A DNA stretch of 64,000 nucleotides from Yamadazyma tenuis (GCF_029203305.1 NC_089464.1:682001-746000); one strand, 5' to 3'. Positions 38,746 through 49,137 are shown, counted from the stretch's first letter. Numbers and translations: made by a program. Notes: generated from the letters alone by a model not told the origin.

Positions 38746-40590
38746 CTAATGCTGACCCCTCCTCATGATGTTTCTTCTTATTTTCCAAACCCCATTGATC
38801 TTGTTGTTATAACTTACATAAGGAAACGTTGGAAGTGGTCCTTTTGATTTGAAGCTCTGCTTGTAACGCCTCTTAAACTCTTCTAATAACTCAGTCATTA
38901 ATATTTCAGATTTTGGGATATCGCTTTCTCCCTTCACAACAAGCAACTTATATCCTTGTAACATTAACTTCTTTATTGTTTCTAGGTCTTCCGACTGCGA
39001 TAGATATAAGTTGAAGAAATTCTCGATAACATTGATGCTATGGATTATTCCTGATCCCATAAACTTCACATGAGGAGTATTGTACTCTATCAAGTCGGAG
39101 AATTTAGACGACGACAAATATGGTAATCTATTCTTTGTGTATGTTATAATCTGCTTGTGGGCTTCAAAGTACTCATTTTCAATTACATAGAGCCCAACTA
39201 TCGAGGTATCAAGCATCAATACAATATCTTCAATGTCAAAGTTTAAACCCATATCATGATTCAATATCGAAACCACGTTGACACCCACAAATGAACTATC
39301 TTCACCTGTTTGGTAAGAAATCTTCAAAGGAGAGCTGTCTAACAAATGGTCAATGAAATTGTACTGGAGCGGTTTGGTCTTATGGAAGTACACCAACTTG
39401 TTAAAGTTTCTGACCTCGGCAGCTGAATATCGATTTTGAACAAAGTAGCCTTTCCAAATCCTTAAGTTTTTAAATACGAGGTTGCTTAAAGTTTCCTCAT
39501 TGTCCAATTTGTTAGCAGATAATAGAATGAGATGGTCAGGTTGAACCCACTCTGTGATTTCAGTGAGTAACTCTTTACCGTATCCCTTGACCCATCCAGG
39601 AGTATTTATTATCAAATGGTGCCCCTTTGGTTTTAAATTTTTCTGGTAATGTTCGATTAACAGCTTGGTAATCTTTAAGTATAATTCAGGGTTCCCCTGA
39701 GGAGTAGTGAATCCATAGAAATAATGTAAATCATTCTCATTTTTATGGTAATTGAACCCAATGATAGGATCAAAATGGTTGGTTAAGGATAAGCAATATG
39801 GCTTGGAGTATTCTGATTGGCCTGGATCTAAGTCTAAAATACTTATAGGTGAGCTCTCCACCAAAGTATTCAACAAGAGTTTGGATATAGTGGACTTTCC
39901 GGAGTTCTTGTTTCCTATTGTAATAAAACTTGACACTTCTTCGATTCCATCGATCAACCCCTCAATTTCAACCACAAGACCTCTATCATATCTTATTGAA
40001 GCTTCATTGTTGGTGAGAATGTCAAAAGTGTAGTTTTGAAGTGGGAGATCTTGTTTATCTTCTGGTAATGAAAATAGATTCTTGAATGGTTGATAGTACT
40101 TGGCAATATTCTCCAACCCAGTGGATATATTTTCCAAGCGAACAACACTTTTATAATCACTGCAGAATAGATGTTCATTTTCATCACTTGGGAGGTCTCT
40201 AACTTCACTGGAATTAATGATCTGTGTACTGGAAATAGTTGGTAAACTTGAGATATTTGGCTGAATTACAATAAACTCTTGTGGAGCATGATAGTAGTGA
40301 ATACCGTTAATAAGTACCGCTCCTCTTTCTATCACCAACTTAAACTGGCCAGATAATGCAACTGATTCGTTTACTTTGAGACCGACAACCATATGTTTCA
40401 GACTGTACACTAGGTTCTTCTCATCTGCTATGAAAGTGGTAGATGGAGAACCACCTTCTGGAACGGCCACTTCGGCGAGTATTGTTTCCGGAATACCTTG
40501 TTCCTCGTCGGAAGAGTTATCATACTTGATTACAACCTCTTCATCTTCTCCAAATATGCTTCCTTCTCGAAGGGCTGCATAGGCACTCAT
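38746..40590 (-). CDS. GRC3: Polynucleotide 5'-kinase Grc3
   Basis: Grc3 phosphorylates 5'-OH RNA ends and, with Las1, processes the ITS2 spacer of pre-rRNA in the nucleolus. The 614-aa product has an N-terminal beta-rich domain and a Walker A motif GNKNSGKST at about residues 225-233. The Clp1-type kinase core follows with DLDPGQSEYS and a Walker B-like region ending NTPGWVKGYG. The length is close to S. cerevisiae Grc3 (632 aa). The start is the ATG at 40590. It is divergent from RMD9 across 912 bp. Confidence 0.96.
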   Translation of the reverse strand: MSAYAALREGSIFGEDEEVVIKYDNSSDEEQGIPETILAEVAVPEGGSPSTTFIADEKNLVYSLKHMVVGLKVNESVALSGQFKLVIERGAVLINGIHYYHAPQEFIVIQPNISSLPTISSTQIINSSEVRDLPSDENEHLFCSDYKSVVRLENISTGLENIAKYYQPFKNLFSLPEDKQDLPLQNYTFDILTNNEASIRYDRGLVVEIEGLIDGIEEVSSFITIGNKNSGKSTISKLLLNTLVESSPISILDLDPGQSEYSKPYCLSLTNHFDPIIGFNYHKNENDLHYFYGFTTPQGNPELYLKITKLLIEHYQKNLKPKGHHLIINTPGWVKGYGKELLTEITEWVQPDHLILLSANKLDNEETLSNLVFKNLRIWKGYFVQNRYSAAEVRNFNKLVYFHKTKPLQYNFIDHLLDSSPLKISYQTGEDSSFVGVNVVSILNHDMGLNFDIEDIVLMLDTSIVGLYVIENEYFEAHKQIITYTKNRLPYLSSSKFSDLIEYNTPHVKFMGSGIIHSINVIENFFNLYLSQSEDLETIKKLMLQGYKLLVVKGESDIPKSEILMTELLEEFKRRYKQSFKSKGPLPTFPYVSYNNKINGVWKIRRNIMRRGQH

Positions 40591-41502
40591 TTGTGTGAAA
40601 GGGCAGATTGGGTTTTCGCGATGCGGCTAAATGGCTGCGAACGGCAGAGGTTTAAGGAAATGCATAAAACAGCTCACTTGCATTCAAACGGTTCCCAACT
40701 TCGATATTCGGCAAATTGTAATTATCCCAGTAGTTCACCTCTCTCATTAAAAATCGGCAATCAGTTTATCTTATACGAAGCTAGAAGGGTTAAGTGTTAG
40801 TCAGTCCCACATCGATTTAAAAGTTCTATTCATTTTGTGCCAATAACAACACTGTGATAGTAAATACTTGCTAGAGTTGTGAATATTAGGACTGATCCAC
40901 GGGTCATATCCTCTACATTTGTGTCAATTAATCGCAGAAAATATAAATTAAGTAACGCCTGCAGTATTTGCTTCCAATGAGAGTAACTTTAGCTGCCAAA
41001 CGAGAAGCAGCACACCGTCTTTACAATGGGCCTTCAATTTTCATCTCACCGTTGCTCAATTTGAGCCGCAGAGATTGTTGCCCCTATCAAGAGAACCCAA
41101 CACTGTGCAAAGAAATTCACACAACATAAATGATGGTTTGTTCCCTATTGGACTAGTTATCTTACGACTCAACACCCAAAAACATCTCTCAACAATCTAA
41201 ACCCAACTGTTTACGAGAGAAGACTGCTTGAAAGCTGACCGCAGCACTTAGATCAAAATAATATCTAGCCTACGCCACTATAATCTCTAGACAGCGCCCA
41301 ATCAAATGCAATTAAAAAGATATATCCCTTGTTAAGTAGTCTGGTGATATTTGTTGATTTAGTTTTTGCACTCAATATTCTCATCATGAGAGTGAATGTG
41401 AATGACTGCAGATGCGAGAGGAGCCAAAAAAGTTGAGAAAATTTTTAATATTAAAACCACACTAAAGTACTGTCTTTTGTTTGAAAATTTCTAACTCCAA
41501 CC
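40591..41502. other. Divergent intergenic region, GRC3 / RMD9
   Basis: A 912-bp gap with no supported gene. No tRNA-like cloverleaf, snRNA signature or clear LTR ends were found. It is longer than most intergenic gaps in this window, which may reflect complex control of RMD9. Confidence 0.5.
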
Positions 41503-43347
41503 ATGTTTAGATTTGTTTCAGCTAATGCCCGTCAGAGCTTAAGACCAGTGTTGTTACAGAATCTCGGTAACAACTCCGGGATCATTGCTCCACCTCCAGT
41601 TCCCTTCACAACTCCTGCAAACGGCTATTCAAAATTCCAACGGTTTAACTCATACGCCGCCAATGTTAGTCAACCAAGTAAAGAGCATATCGAAGACTAT
41701 GTTTCAAAGTTGCAAGAAGATCCTCTTGTTGGAAAAGCCATTAGAGATGAAGCTCAGATTAAGTTGAACTATTTCAAAGAACAGGTTGTTTTATTTGATC
41801 AATACAAGAAATTATCTGATGTGGAAGGCAGAAGAGCCTTCTCGGAGACTTTCCACAATATCTTGAATTCTTTTGAAGATAATGAATTGAGATCTATATT
41901 CAGCACGCATGACTTGAGGAGATACGTTGCTGCCTTAAATTTTTCAATTTATCATAATAGAACCAGCAGATTGGCAAGTAATAAAAATGTGGATAGAGAT
42001 CAGTATTCCAGCAGTACGTCCATCGATGAAGTGCTTTTAAAGAAAGCCTTGTTAAGATTCAACGATGTTCTCATGAAAGGAGAATTGAAGAATATATTGA
42101 ACGCCGACAGTCTCGTGTTGTACTTCAATGCCATGAATCAATTTCAATTTTACACTGAATCTATTGATGCTTGGGAGCAAGGAGTCAATGATAACAAGAT
42201 TGGTGGGATTTATTTGTCCGAGAAAGTCTTGTCTGTGGTCTTACCCATCGCTCAGAAGATCGAGAGATTTTCATATGAAGAAATCTGTCGGATTTACGAA
42301 CTAAACACTGCTAAAGCCTCCGATATCCTGCCACAACTAATCTGTTCAATGGGTAAGATTTCCATTGCTGCTGGTGATTATAAAAAGGGATTGGACTTTT
42401 TGGAGTCGTTGTTGAAATATTTCGAAGAAAGAAAACACAATCCTTCAAACGCTAATTATTACTTGGGAGACCTTCATTTATCCTTCATTGGATCATGTGA
42501 TGATGTTGTGGTCGCTAAGCATTTCTTTGACAAAGTCATCAACTATGATTTACCTTATATGGTGAAGTTGAAGGTTCCTTACGTTCAAAAGTTGATGGAA
42601 AACTGTCATAAAAATAATGAATCACTTGATACCATCTTGTATTTCTGGAAAGCAACTGTTCATCATTACGCTACTGACAAACGTGCAGTGGAAATCAATT
42701 CTCGCTACTCCAACCTTAACAATACAATGTTCAAGATATTTTTTAAATTTTACCCTGAATTGACAACTGAATCGTTCGGCAAGTTGAAAGAAATCATCAG
42801 TGACTTCAATTCAATCAAACCCGTGGATGAAATTTTCTTGAACACTTTAATCACTAACTACGCCTGGAAGGATAAAGTTGTGTTCAACCAATTGATAGAC
42901 AATTACACTGTATTTGGTATTAATAGAACTCAAGTGTCTTATAGAGTTTGCTTGAAGAAAATTGGAGAAATCAAAGGCTTCACCCATGAAGAAATCTCAC
43001 AAAAGTGGAGCGAGTCTTTGGAAAGCCTTGATGAAAAGAGGTTCAAATACATTCCAAATGCCGATTGGGCCTCAATTAGAGATGCTACCATTTGGTCCAA
43101 AGAAGAGAGAGATGAACGAATCGATCTTTACTGGCAAATTGTTCATCAGTACAAAAACTTCATGCAAGACAAGTCTACATGTATTCGATTTGTTAGAAAC
43201 TGGATGAAGAACGAGCATGGATACGAGGATTTGAAGAACCATGTTGTCAATGGCAAAGACCTGGAATTACAAACGCCAAATTTCAAGAACTTGAAAAGAT
43301 CCGTTAATTTCGATCAGGTCTTTGCAGATACTACTAACCGTAAGTAA
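41503..43347 (+). CDS. RMD9: Mitochondrial mRNA-binding protein Rmd9
   Basis: Rmd9 binds the 3' dodecamer of mitochondrial mRNAs and stabilises them in the matrix. The 614-aa product starts at an ATG with a basic, hydroxylated presequence (MFRFVSANARQSLRP). It consists of helical-hairpin (PPR-like) repeats, with the conserved FRKFVxxW-type end seen here as TCIRFVRNWMKNEHGYEDLK. The length is near S. cerevisiae Rmd9 (646 aa). It ends at TAA 43345-43347; the last residues are NRK. Confidence 0.92.
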   Translation: MFRFVSANARQSLRPVLLQNLGNNSGIIAPPPVPFTTPANGYSKFQRFNSYAANVSQPSKEHIEDYVSKLQEDPLVGKAIRDEAQIKLNYFKEQVVLFDQYKKLSDVEGRRAFSETFHNILNSFEDNELRSIFSTHDLRRYVAALNFSIYHNRTSRLASNKNVDRDQYSSSTSIDEVLLKKALLRFNDVLMKGELKNILNADSLVLYFNAMNQFQFYTESIDAWEQGVNDNKIGGIYLSEKVLSVVLPIAQKIERFSYEEICRIYELNTAKASDILPQLICSMGKISIAAGDYKKGLDFLESLLKYFEERKHNPSNANYYLGDLHLSFIGSCDDVVVAKHFFDKVINYDLPYMVKLKVPYVQKLMENCHKNNESLDTILYFWKATVHHYATDKRAVEINSRYSNLNNTMFKIFFKFYPELTTESFGKLKEIISDFNSIKPVDEIFLNTLITNYAWKDKVVFNQLIDNYTVFGINRTQVSYRVCLKKIGEIKGFTHEEISQKWSESLESLDEKRFKYIPNADWASIRDATIWSKEERDERIDLYWQIVHQYKNFMQDKSTCIRFVRNWMKNEHGYEDLKNHVVNGKDLELQTPNFKNLKRSVNFDQVFADTTNRK

Positions 43348-43578
43348 CCACCCTAACCCCCCCTTTGTAAATAAAGTCCAATGTCCATTTGTAAATAGAG
43401 ACAATTTTTTAATGAACGTAACCATGAATTTTAGTCGAAGTTTCTAAAACCGCACTTTCGTTTAAGTGATTCGTTTGTAGCGGTGCTCCTCTATTTGTTT
43501 GTGTCCCATTCTACAAGTTTGAGACCAGCACTCATTTTTACTCCAAAATTCCCTTCTAAGTTCTTGAAAGTCACATTT

Positions 43579-43932
43579 ATGGGCAGTTGTTTTTCCAAGT
43601 CCGAGGGAGAAACCAAAGAAAAGACCACTACCCAAAAGACTAGATTTACCTCCACAGAACAAAGATTAGGCTCTGAAGTGGCTACCGAGGCTCCCAAGAC
43701 TTCCAAACAAGAGCCAAATAGACAATGGAACGAAAAGCAGTCCCAAGGTCAGCCAGCAGGACATAAACTCGGTTCTTTAAATGATCATACAAACGCTGGT
43801 TCTGATAATACCAGGGCTGAAGCTGCTAGAGCTGCAGAGGAAAGATACAACAAGCAGCAGCAGAAAATTAAGGAAAGCTCTTCCAAGTTGAAAGCGATGT
43901 CTAAAATGTCAAGACTGGAAAAGGGACTTTAG
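43579..43932 (+). CDS. Small myristoylated SVIP-like protein with a VCP-interacting motif
   Basis: From the ATG at 43579 the product is 117 aa. It begins MGSCFSK, which fits N-myristoylation at Gly2 and palmitoylation at Cys4, so membrane anchoring is likely. The middle is hydrophilic and disordered. Residues 79-89 (RAEAARAAEER) match the VCP-interacting motif R-x5-AA-x2-R exactly, followed by a Lys-rich helix. This arrangement of lipid anchor plus one VIM is that of animal SVIP (small VCP/p97-interacting protein), an ERAD inhibitor. I infer Cdc48 binding at a membrane. An in-frame extension to 43483 lacks an ATG and would bury the myristoylation site. Confidence 0.8.
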   Translation: MGSCFSKSEGETKEKTTTQKTRFTSTEQRLGSEVATEAPKTSKQEPNRQWNEKQSQGQPAGHKLGSLNDHTNAGSDNTRAEAARAAEERYNKQQQKIKESSSKLKAMSKMSRLEKGL

Positions 43933-44218
43933 TCCGTTTTAAAGAACTTATAGCTATTTGTGTGAAATCTACAAAATTTAAACAATACGAAAAGTGTAAC
44001 GAACTCCCAAACTGTGTTTTTAGTCGAATACTGTTAGAGTGGTTGTAAACTGTTCAAAAAAACTTTTAAAAGACCCAACTAGTTCCAGATCTAACAGTTG
44101 TATACTTATGTTCATAATATATTGAAAGCGTGTAGAATAGTCTATGTAACTAAAAGTTAGTTTCCAGTATCTAAATGCGAAAATCAGTAATTATTTATAA
44201 CTTATATGACAAGTGTTC

Positions 44219-44980
44219 ATGATGATGAAATCGATTTTTGGGAGCAAGTCTTTTTATGAACAAGAAAGGGATAAGATCAAAGAAGACTTGAAGCTCCCCT
44301 TGTTGGAATTGGTCCTTGAGTATCTACCACACGTCCAAGAATCAATAAAGGAGCAGGAAGATCTGTGGGAGCTCATTGCAATTAAATTGAATGATCATCG
44401 ATTTGTGGATGCCATAAGAGGGGGCACCTCTTCCCATCCCAAGGGAAGCAAAACCAAGAACAATTCAAGGGAATTCAACCTTAGTGAACTTCCAATGCTT
44501 AGTGGTGTTTTCGTGAAAGAGCTATTCGAAAGTATTATGAGAGAATTCGAAGACGGCGTACCTCAATATAATTGGAACCATAGAATTTACAGAACGCGGG
44601 TAGTTGTTCCTGCCGATGGTCATCAAGATGGTTCCATATACTATGCGTTCAACTTTCCTGTGAAGGAAGCGTATTCCCAAAGAGAAGATTTAATATGCAC
44701 TGAGCTCTTCTATCTAAAGGGCATTGACGTGGAAACGAAAGCCAAAATTTCCAAAGACAAGCTAATAAGGAGAATTACCGAGCAAGAATCAGAGAAAACC
44801 CTTAGAATAGCCGAAGACTTGAACCAAGCTCGTATATCAACCAATGACAAGAGATTGGAAGCTTGCATCGAAGAGCTCAAGAAGAAAGATCTAAGAATTG
44901 AGACACTCGATCGTGAAAACAAAAGACTCATGGAGTTGAATCAAACGTTGCTAGAGGAATTGAATGAACTCAGGTCCTGA
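44219..44980 (+). CDS. Unrecognised coiled-coil protein, possible frameshift at 5' end
   Basis: The open frame gives a 253-aa product from the first of three consecutive ATGs (44219, 44222, 44225). Its body (about 15-150) is a mixed alpha/beta-looking region with LLELVLEYLPH and an NLSELPML segment. The C-terminal 85 residues form a charged coiled coil ending LLEELNELRS. I do not recognise the family. An ATG at 44206 in another frame encodes an acidic start (MTSVHDDEIDFWEQVF) that would join this frame if the T5 run at 44251-44255 were one T shorter. The true N-terminus is therefore uncertain. The gene lies between the SVIP-like gene and TAF6, all on the plus strand. Confidence 0.75.
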   Translation: MMMKSIFGSKSFYEQERDKIKEDLKLPLLELVLEYLPHVQESIKEQEDLWELIAIKLNDHRFVDAIRGGTSSHPKGSKTKNNSREFNLSELPMLSGVFVKELFESIMREFEDGVPQYNWNHRIYRTRVVVPADGHQDGSIYYAFNFPVKEAYSQREDLICTELFYLKGIDVETKAKISKDKLIRRITEQESEKTLRIAEDLNQARISTNDKRLEACIEELKKKDLRIETLDRENKRLMELNQTLLEELNELRS

Positions 44981-45137
44981 CATCGTTATTCACAACTTAA
45001 AAATTTATAGATATTACAGCCCCTGTATACAACCCATAATCACCAAACTCTTACAGCTTGGTTTTGAAAAACCGCGAACAACCTTGAAATAAAATAACTT
45101 AGCAAGTGAGTTTCTACCGATTTTGATCAATTTCAAA

Positions 45138-46610
45138 ATGGAATCAGGCTCAAAGATACCACTTTCACACTCATTATGGTCACCTCATGATACTGTGAAA
45201 GATGCAGCCGAGTCTTTGGGGATAAATTTGACCGAGGAGTCTGCTAAGAATCTTGCTATGGATGTCGAATACAGAATCCATGAAATCTTGGAAACTGCCA
45301 TCAAGTTCATGAGAAGGTCTAAAAGAAAGCTTTTAACCACTGGTGACATTAATCACTCTTTGAAAGTGTTGAATATTGAGCCCCTTTATGGGTATGACAA
45401 CTCCCAACCATTACAATTCAAAGAAGCGTTAGTGGCAGCAGGTGGTCAAACCTTGTATTACATAGATGATCAAGAAATTGAGTTGGAGAAATTAATTAAT
45501 CAGGAGTTGCCTAAAGTTCCTCGGCAAACAACTTTCACTGCTCATTGGCTTGCTATTGAAGGAGTACAACCAATTATTCCTCAGAACCCATCGCCAGCTG
45601 AGATCAAGTCATTACCGCCAGCTATTCGTGGGGCAACCTCGTCGATATTGGGTAATGATATATTGAATGCTGCAGGAAATACCGAGAAGAATATCATGTC
45701 AACTGGTTCAAAGAATAAGAAAGTCACAGATAAAGATACAGAAGTTAAACCATTGGTCAAACATGTTTTGTCTAAGGAATTGAAGTTGTACTTCGACAAG
45801 GTTGTCGATGTCTTATTGTCCAAGGATCCAGAAAAGGAAGGTCTTCAAAACTCTGCCTTGAACTCATTAAAGAATGATCCAGGTTTACATCAATTAGTTC
45901 CATACTTCATCCAATTTGTTGCGGAACAAATCACAAATCAACTAAGAGATATTGATATTTTAACTACTATGTTGCAGGTTATATCTGCATTGGCCGATAA
46001 CAGACTGATATTTTTGGACCCTTACGTACATGCCTTGATGCCATGTATTTTGACATTGTTGTTGGCTAAAAATATTGGTCCCAACGTAAAGGATTTCAAT
46101 GATGAGAATGGGAAAAGCGCTCTTAAGAGAAACTTAGCAGTGAGAGAGTTTGCTGCCATTTTGTTAAAGCACATTATTGTTGTTTATGGCTCATCATATT
46201 CAACTTTAAAGGCAAGAGTAACCAGAACCCTCTTACGAGCTTTATTGGATAGTTCCAAACCAATTGGTACTCATTATGGTGCTTTGTTGGGATTGAAGAA
46301 TATGGGTAATGAGGTCATCAAGTTAGTATTAATAGGAAACTTGAAGTTATGGTATAATCTGGTTATTGACGGCATCAACAATGATTTTGCTAAGGAAGTA
46401 TTGATTGACAGTGTCATGGACTGTTTAAACGAGTTAAGAATTGAAGATAAATTGAAAACTGATGACATGCAAGTGGATTCAGAAATATCAGAAGATTTGA
46501 AATCCGAGTTGGCTCAGAGAATTGGTGAACCATTGGCTGAAGAAGTGCTAAAACTACAAAATAGTAAAGAGATTATAAGAGGAATATTCTTCGGAGAACT
46601 CAATGTATAA
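45138..46610 (+). CDS. TAF6: TFIID/SAGA subunit Taf6
   Basis: Taf6 is a histone-fold subunit shared by TFIID and SAGA that dimerises with Taf9. From the ATG at 45138 the product is 490 aa. The histone fold covers about residues 1-80 (SLWSPHDTVKDAAESLGI to LTTGDINHSLKVLN). The conserved TAF6C HEAT-repeat domain follows in the second half (LQVISALADN, DPYVHALMPCILTLLL, RTLLRALLDSSKPIGTHYGA). The length is near S. cerevisiae Taf6 (516 aa). A five-codon in-frame extension upstream uses TTG and is rejected. Confidence 0.97.
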   Translation: MESGSKIPLSHSLWSPHDTVKDAAESLGINLTEESAKNLAMDVEYRIHEILETAIKFMRRSKRKLLTTGDINHSLKVLNIEPLYGYDNSQPLQFKEALVAAGGQTLYYIDDQEIELEKLINQELPKVPRQTTFTAHWLAIEGVQPIIPQNPSPAEIKSLPPAIRGATSSILGNDILNAAGNTEKNIMSTGSKNKKVTDKDTEVKPLVKHVLSKELKLYFDKVVDVLLSKDPEKEGLQNSALNSLKNDPGLHQLVPYFIQFVAEQITNQLRDIDILTTMLQVISALADNRLIFLDPYVHALMPCILTLLLAKNIGPNVKDFNDENGKSALKRNLAVREFAAILLKHIIVVYGSSYSTLKARVTRTLLRALLDSSKPIGTHYGALLGLKNMGNEVIKLVLIGNLKLWYNLVIDGINNDFAKEVLIDSVMDCLNELRIEDKLKTDDMQVDSEISEDLKSELAQRIGEPLAEEVLKLQNSKEIIRGIFFGELNV

Positions 46611-46695
46611 TTAGAAAAAAAAAGTTTATCATGTAATATATGTCATTAATGCAATTTTCGTTTACTAGCCAGTTTGAATACGGTACCAAACATTG

Positions 46696-48600
46696 TTAGT
46701 CATATCGGTCTTCATTGTTATTGTATGGAAGTGATGACCCATTTATTGAGGATCCTCGTAAAGAGTCCAAAAAGGGTGAGTCAATGAAGTCGATTGGTTC
46801 CCCGGGTCGTTTCTTCCTCTCAGACGATAAAACCATAACAGGGGACGAATTCACGGCCACAGGAGTTTTCAACGTATCAATGTTCTTGAATCTTTCATTA
46901 ATGGGCGAAAGAAGTACTTCTTTGATTGGTGACAGGTTGATGAAAGAGGGTTGGGAGACACCCACAGGGGTTCTGAGATCTTGAATTAGCTTCTTTGGTG
47001 GAGGCTTCATAGGTGTAGCTGAAACCTGGGAAAACAGCTTAGATAAATTGAGGGACGTATTTGGTTTCGGCTTCTTAAGCTTTCGAGCTTGAGTAGTAAA
47101 TACCGAAGTAGGTGGATTTAATTCAGTCATTGATTTCAGCTTTAGTACTGGTTTAGAGAAATCCACCTGTCTTCTTTGTAAGTTCTTGGACGATAAATTA
47201 GAACTTGATCTCCTCAACATCAACTTGGGATCTAGGATTTTGTCATCGAGATTTAAATCAGCAGATCGTACTAGCTTAGGCCTTTCTATTGTTTTCAGTT
47301 TCTTCTCGGTAACACTTTTGGATGATTGTTTTGCCCGAGATGACTTCAATTTGGAGCTGAGCTTGAAATTCAGATCCTTTATACGGTCAATAATATACTT
47401 GATCGTCAACGGAAGATTATTCTTATAGTAGGGAACCAACACATATGCCACAAAATTGATCAAGGTATTATTTTTTTGGGTGTATAAGGTATCAAGAAGC
47501 CTTAATCTTTCAATCAACAGGTCCAATGTATGTAATAAGGAATGCATACTGAATCCATCTGATTCTTGCTTTTGTCCATCTGGTTGAGTTTCGACACTTG
47601 AAACTCCCACCCCCATTCCTAGAAATGTTGGGATAATTTTTCGGGGTTGATTTTTCCTCCTAATCAAACGACGACGGGTTACCTTCTTTTGAGTTTCAGA
47701 TAGGACAGGGTGATTGTCATACAAAAAGTTCAGTTCAACAAGTTCCATAGCGAGTATCAATTCTAACAATACTATAATTTGCAACTGAGACTCCCGGAGT
47801 TTGAGTTGCAAAATATCATTATTCAACAGTTCAGTACTTTGGATAAGGTTGTGACTGGTAACAAAGTCTGCCTGATGGCTGATTTCAAATTGCTTATCCA
47901 AGCAGTCAGTGGAGTTATCCAAGGACTTCAACACTCCAAATTTCCCATCGTGTCTGGCATTTAATTGGTCAACTGTTAAGCGTATCTGACAAATATGATC
48001 TTTGAGGTTAATTTTGTTCTGAGATAACACCTTCAACCGAGAAATAGCAGTTTTTGGGAAATAACTCAACGGTATGGATGTGGAGTAAAGAATACTATAG
48101 TATCTCGACTTGATGTAAGAGATAGGATCTGAAATTTGTTCAGGGGAAATCACTGTAGGTTTTATGGTTGTTGATAATGTAACAGGTGGTTTCATGGAGA
48201 AGTTGATGGTTGACAACTCGATGTCTTGAGCAGCAGTATCGGGTTCGATAGGATGAAATTCAGAATCGCTATTTGCCCATAGATGGAATGCCAGTTTTGG
48301 TTTATTGGAGTTGATTTCCAAGATACCAAAGAAGCTTCCAAATATGTTAAACATAATGCCTTCTTTAGGAATGTAGCTACCACCTAGAGTGTGGCCGAAT
48401 TTCACCAGGAAATACTTGTCCAGCTCTAGCTCGTTCTTCACTTGGTTCAGCACATTGAGCACCATCAACGTGTCATGGAAACGTTCAGAAAGAACACCGA
48501 GGTTAACAGAATGGAGAGTATTGAGCACATCGATGGAGATCATTTTTGAGGCACCCCCTCCCCCGCCGTCTGGATTTATAAGCGTTTCAAACGTCACCAT
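46696..48600 (-). CDS. SLD3: Replication initiation factor Sld3
   Basis: Sld3 brings Cdc45 to licensed origins and, once phosphorylated by CDK, binds Dpb11 with Sld2. From the ATG at 48600 the product is 634 aa. The Cdc45-binding domain is recognisable from DPISYIKSRYYSILYSTSIPLSYF through LRESQLQIIVLLELILAMEL to FVAYVLVPYYKNNLPLTIKY, which parallels S. cerevisiae Sld3. The C-terminal third is basic and rich in SP/TP sites (LRTPVG, LSPIKE, LSPINE, LKTPVA), the expected CDK-regulated tail. The frame is open for 51 codons upstream but without ATG. It converges on TAF6. Confidence 0.92.
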   Translation of the reverse strand: MVTFETLINPDGGGGGASKMISIDVLNTLHSVNLGVLSERFHDTLMVLNVLNQVKNELELDKYFLVKFGHTLGGSYIPKEGIMFNIFGSFFGILEINSNKPKLAFHLWANSDSEFHPIEPDTAAQDIELSTINFSMKPPVTLSTTIKPTVISPEQISDPISYIKSRYYSILYSTSIPLSYFPKTAISRLKVLSQNKINLKDHICQIRLTVDQLNARHDGKFGVLKSLDNSTDCLDKQFEISHQADFVTSHNLIQSTELLNNDILQLKLRESQLQIIVLLELILAMELVELNFLYDNHPVLSETQKKVTRRRLIRRKNQPRKIIPTFLGMGVGVSSVETQPDGQKQESDGFSMHSLLHTLDLLIERLRLLDTLYTQKNNTLINFVAYVLVPYYKNNLPLTIKYIIDRIKDLNFKLSSKLKSSRAKQSSKSVTEKKLKTIERPKLVRSADLNLDDKILDPKLMLRRSSSNLSSKNLQRRQVDFSKPVLKLKSMTELNPPTSVFTTQARKLKKPKPNTSLNLSKLFSQVSATPMKPPPKKLIQDLRTPVGVSQPSFINLSPIKEVLLSPINERFKNIDTLKTPVAVNSSPVMVLSSERKKRPGEPIDFIDSPFLDSLRGSSINGSSLPYNNNEDRYD

Positions 48601-49137
48601 CCGATGATTTGAATATTTACAGTGCGCGTCTAGTGTTTTGGTATCGAAATTTTGGCAGATCGCTAACCATGAGCAAAATATGAGAAATGGTTCAAGTTGG
48701 CTTTCATGAAATTCCTTTGTAGTTCCCTTGCTTATGAACACACCAGTTATCACGAGTCATCTACCCTTCAACTACCTTCAAATTGGTGTTAGAAAACAGC
48801 GTCATTCGGTGACTGCCTGTGATCCATCATGGTGTGCACATAAGCGGCGGTGATATTTTGCAGCATCTTTTTATGGTCACAGTTGCTATTGAGATGGGCA
48901 TGTAGAAATCACCTTCCTCATCGACACATTACAGAATATTATTGGGGATAGTAGAACCACCTCGGTTACAACCAAGCTTTTCTGTGACCATGAATAGGAT
49001 CCTAGTTTACAACAAGTGGTTAAGTCAGAAAGCAAGTATTTAATGTCATTGGAAACGTACCCCTCAGGGACAACATGGGAGGCCAAGTAATAACAATAAA
49101 CTGAGGCCTGCAATTAGTGGGATTAACCTGCTTCTGA

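Noticed and set aside
40795..40812. TGTTAGTCAGTCCCACAT, resembling the start of a retrotransposon LTR
   Set aside because: No matching CA end with a target-site duplication was found downstream, and no second copy occurs in the window.
43330..43347. TACTAAC and GTAAGT next to the RMD9 stop, suggesting an intron
   Set aside because: The order is branch site then donor, not donor then branch, and no downstream exon extends the conserved protein.
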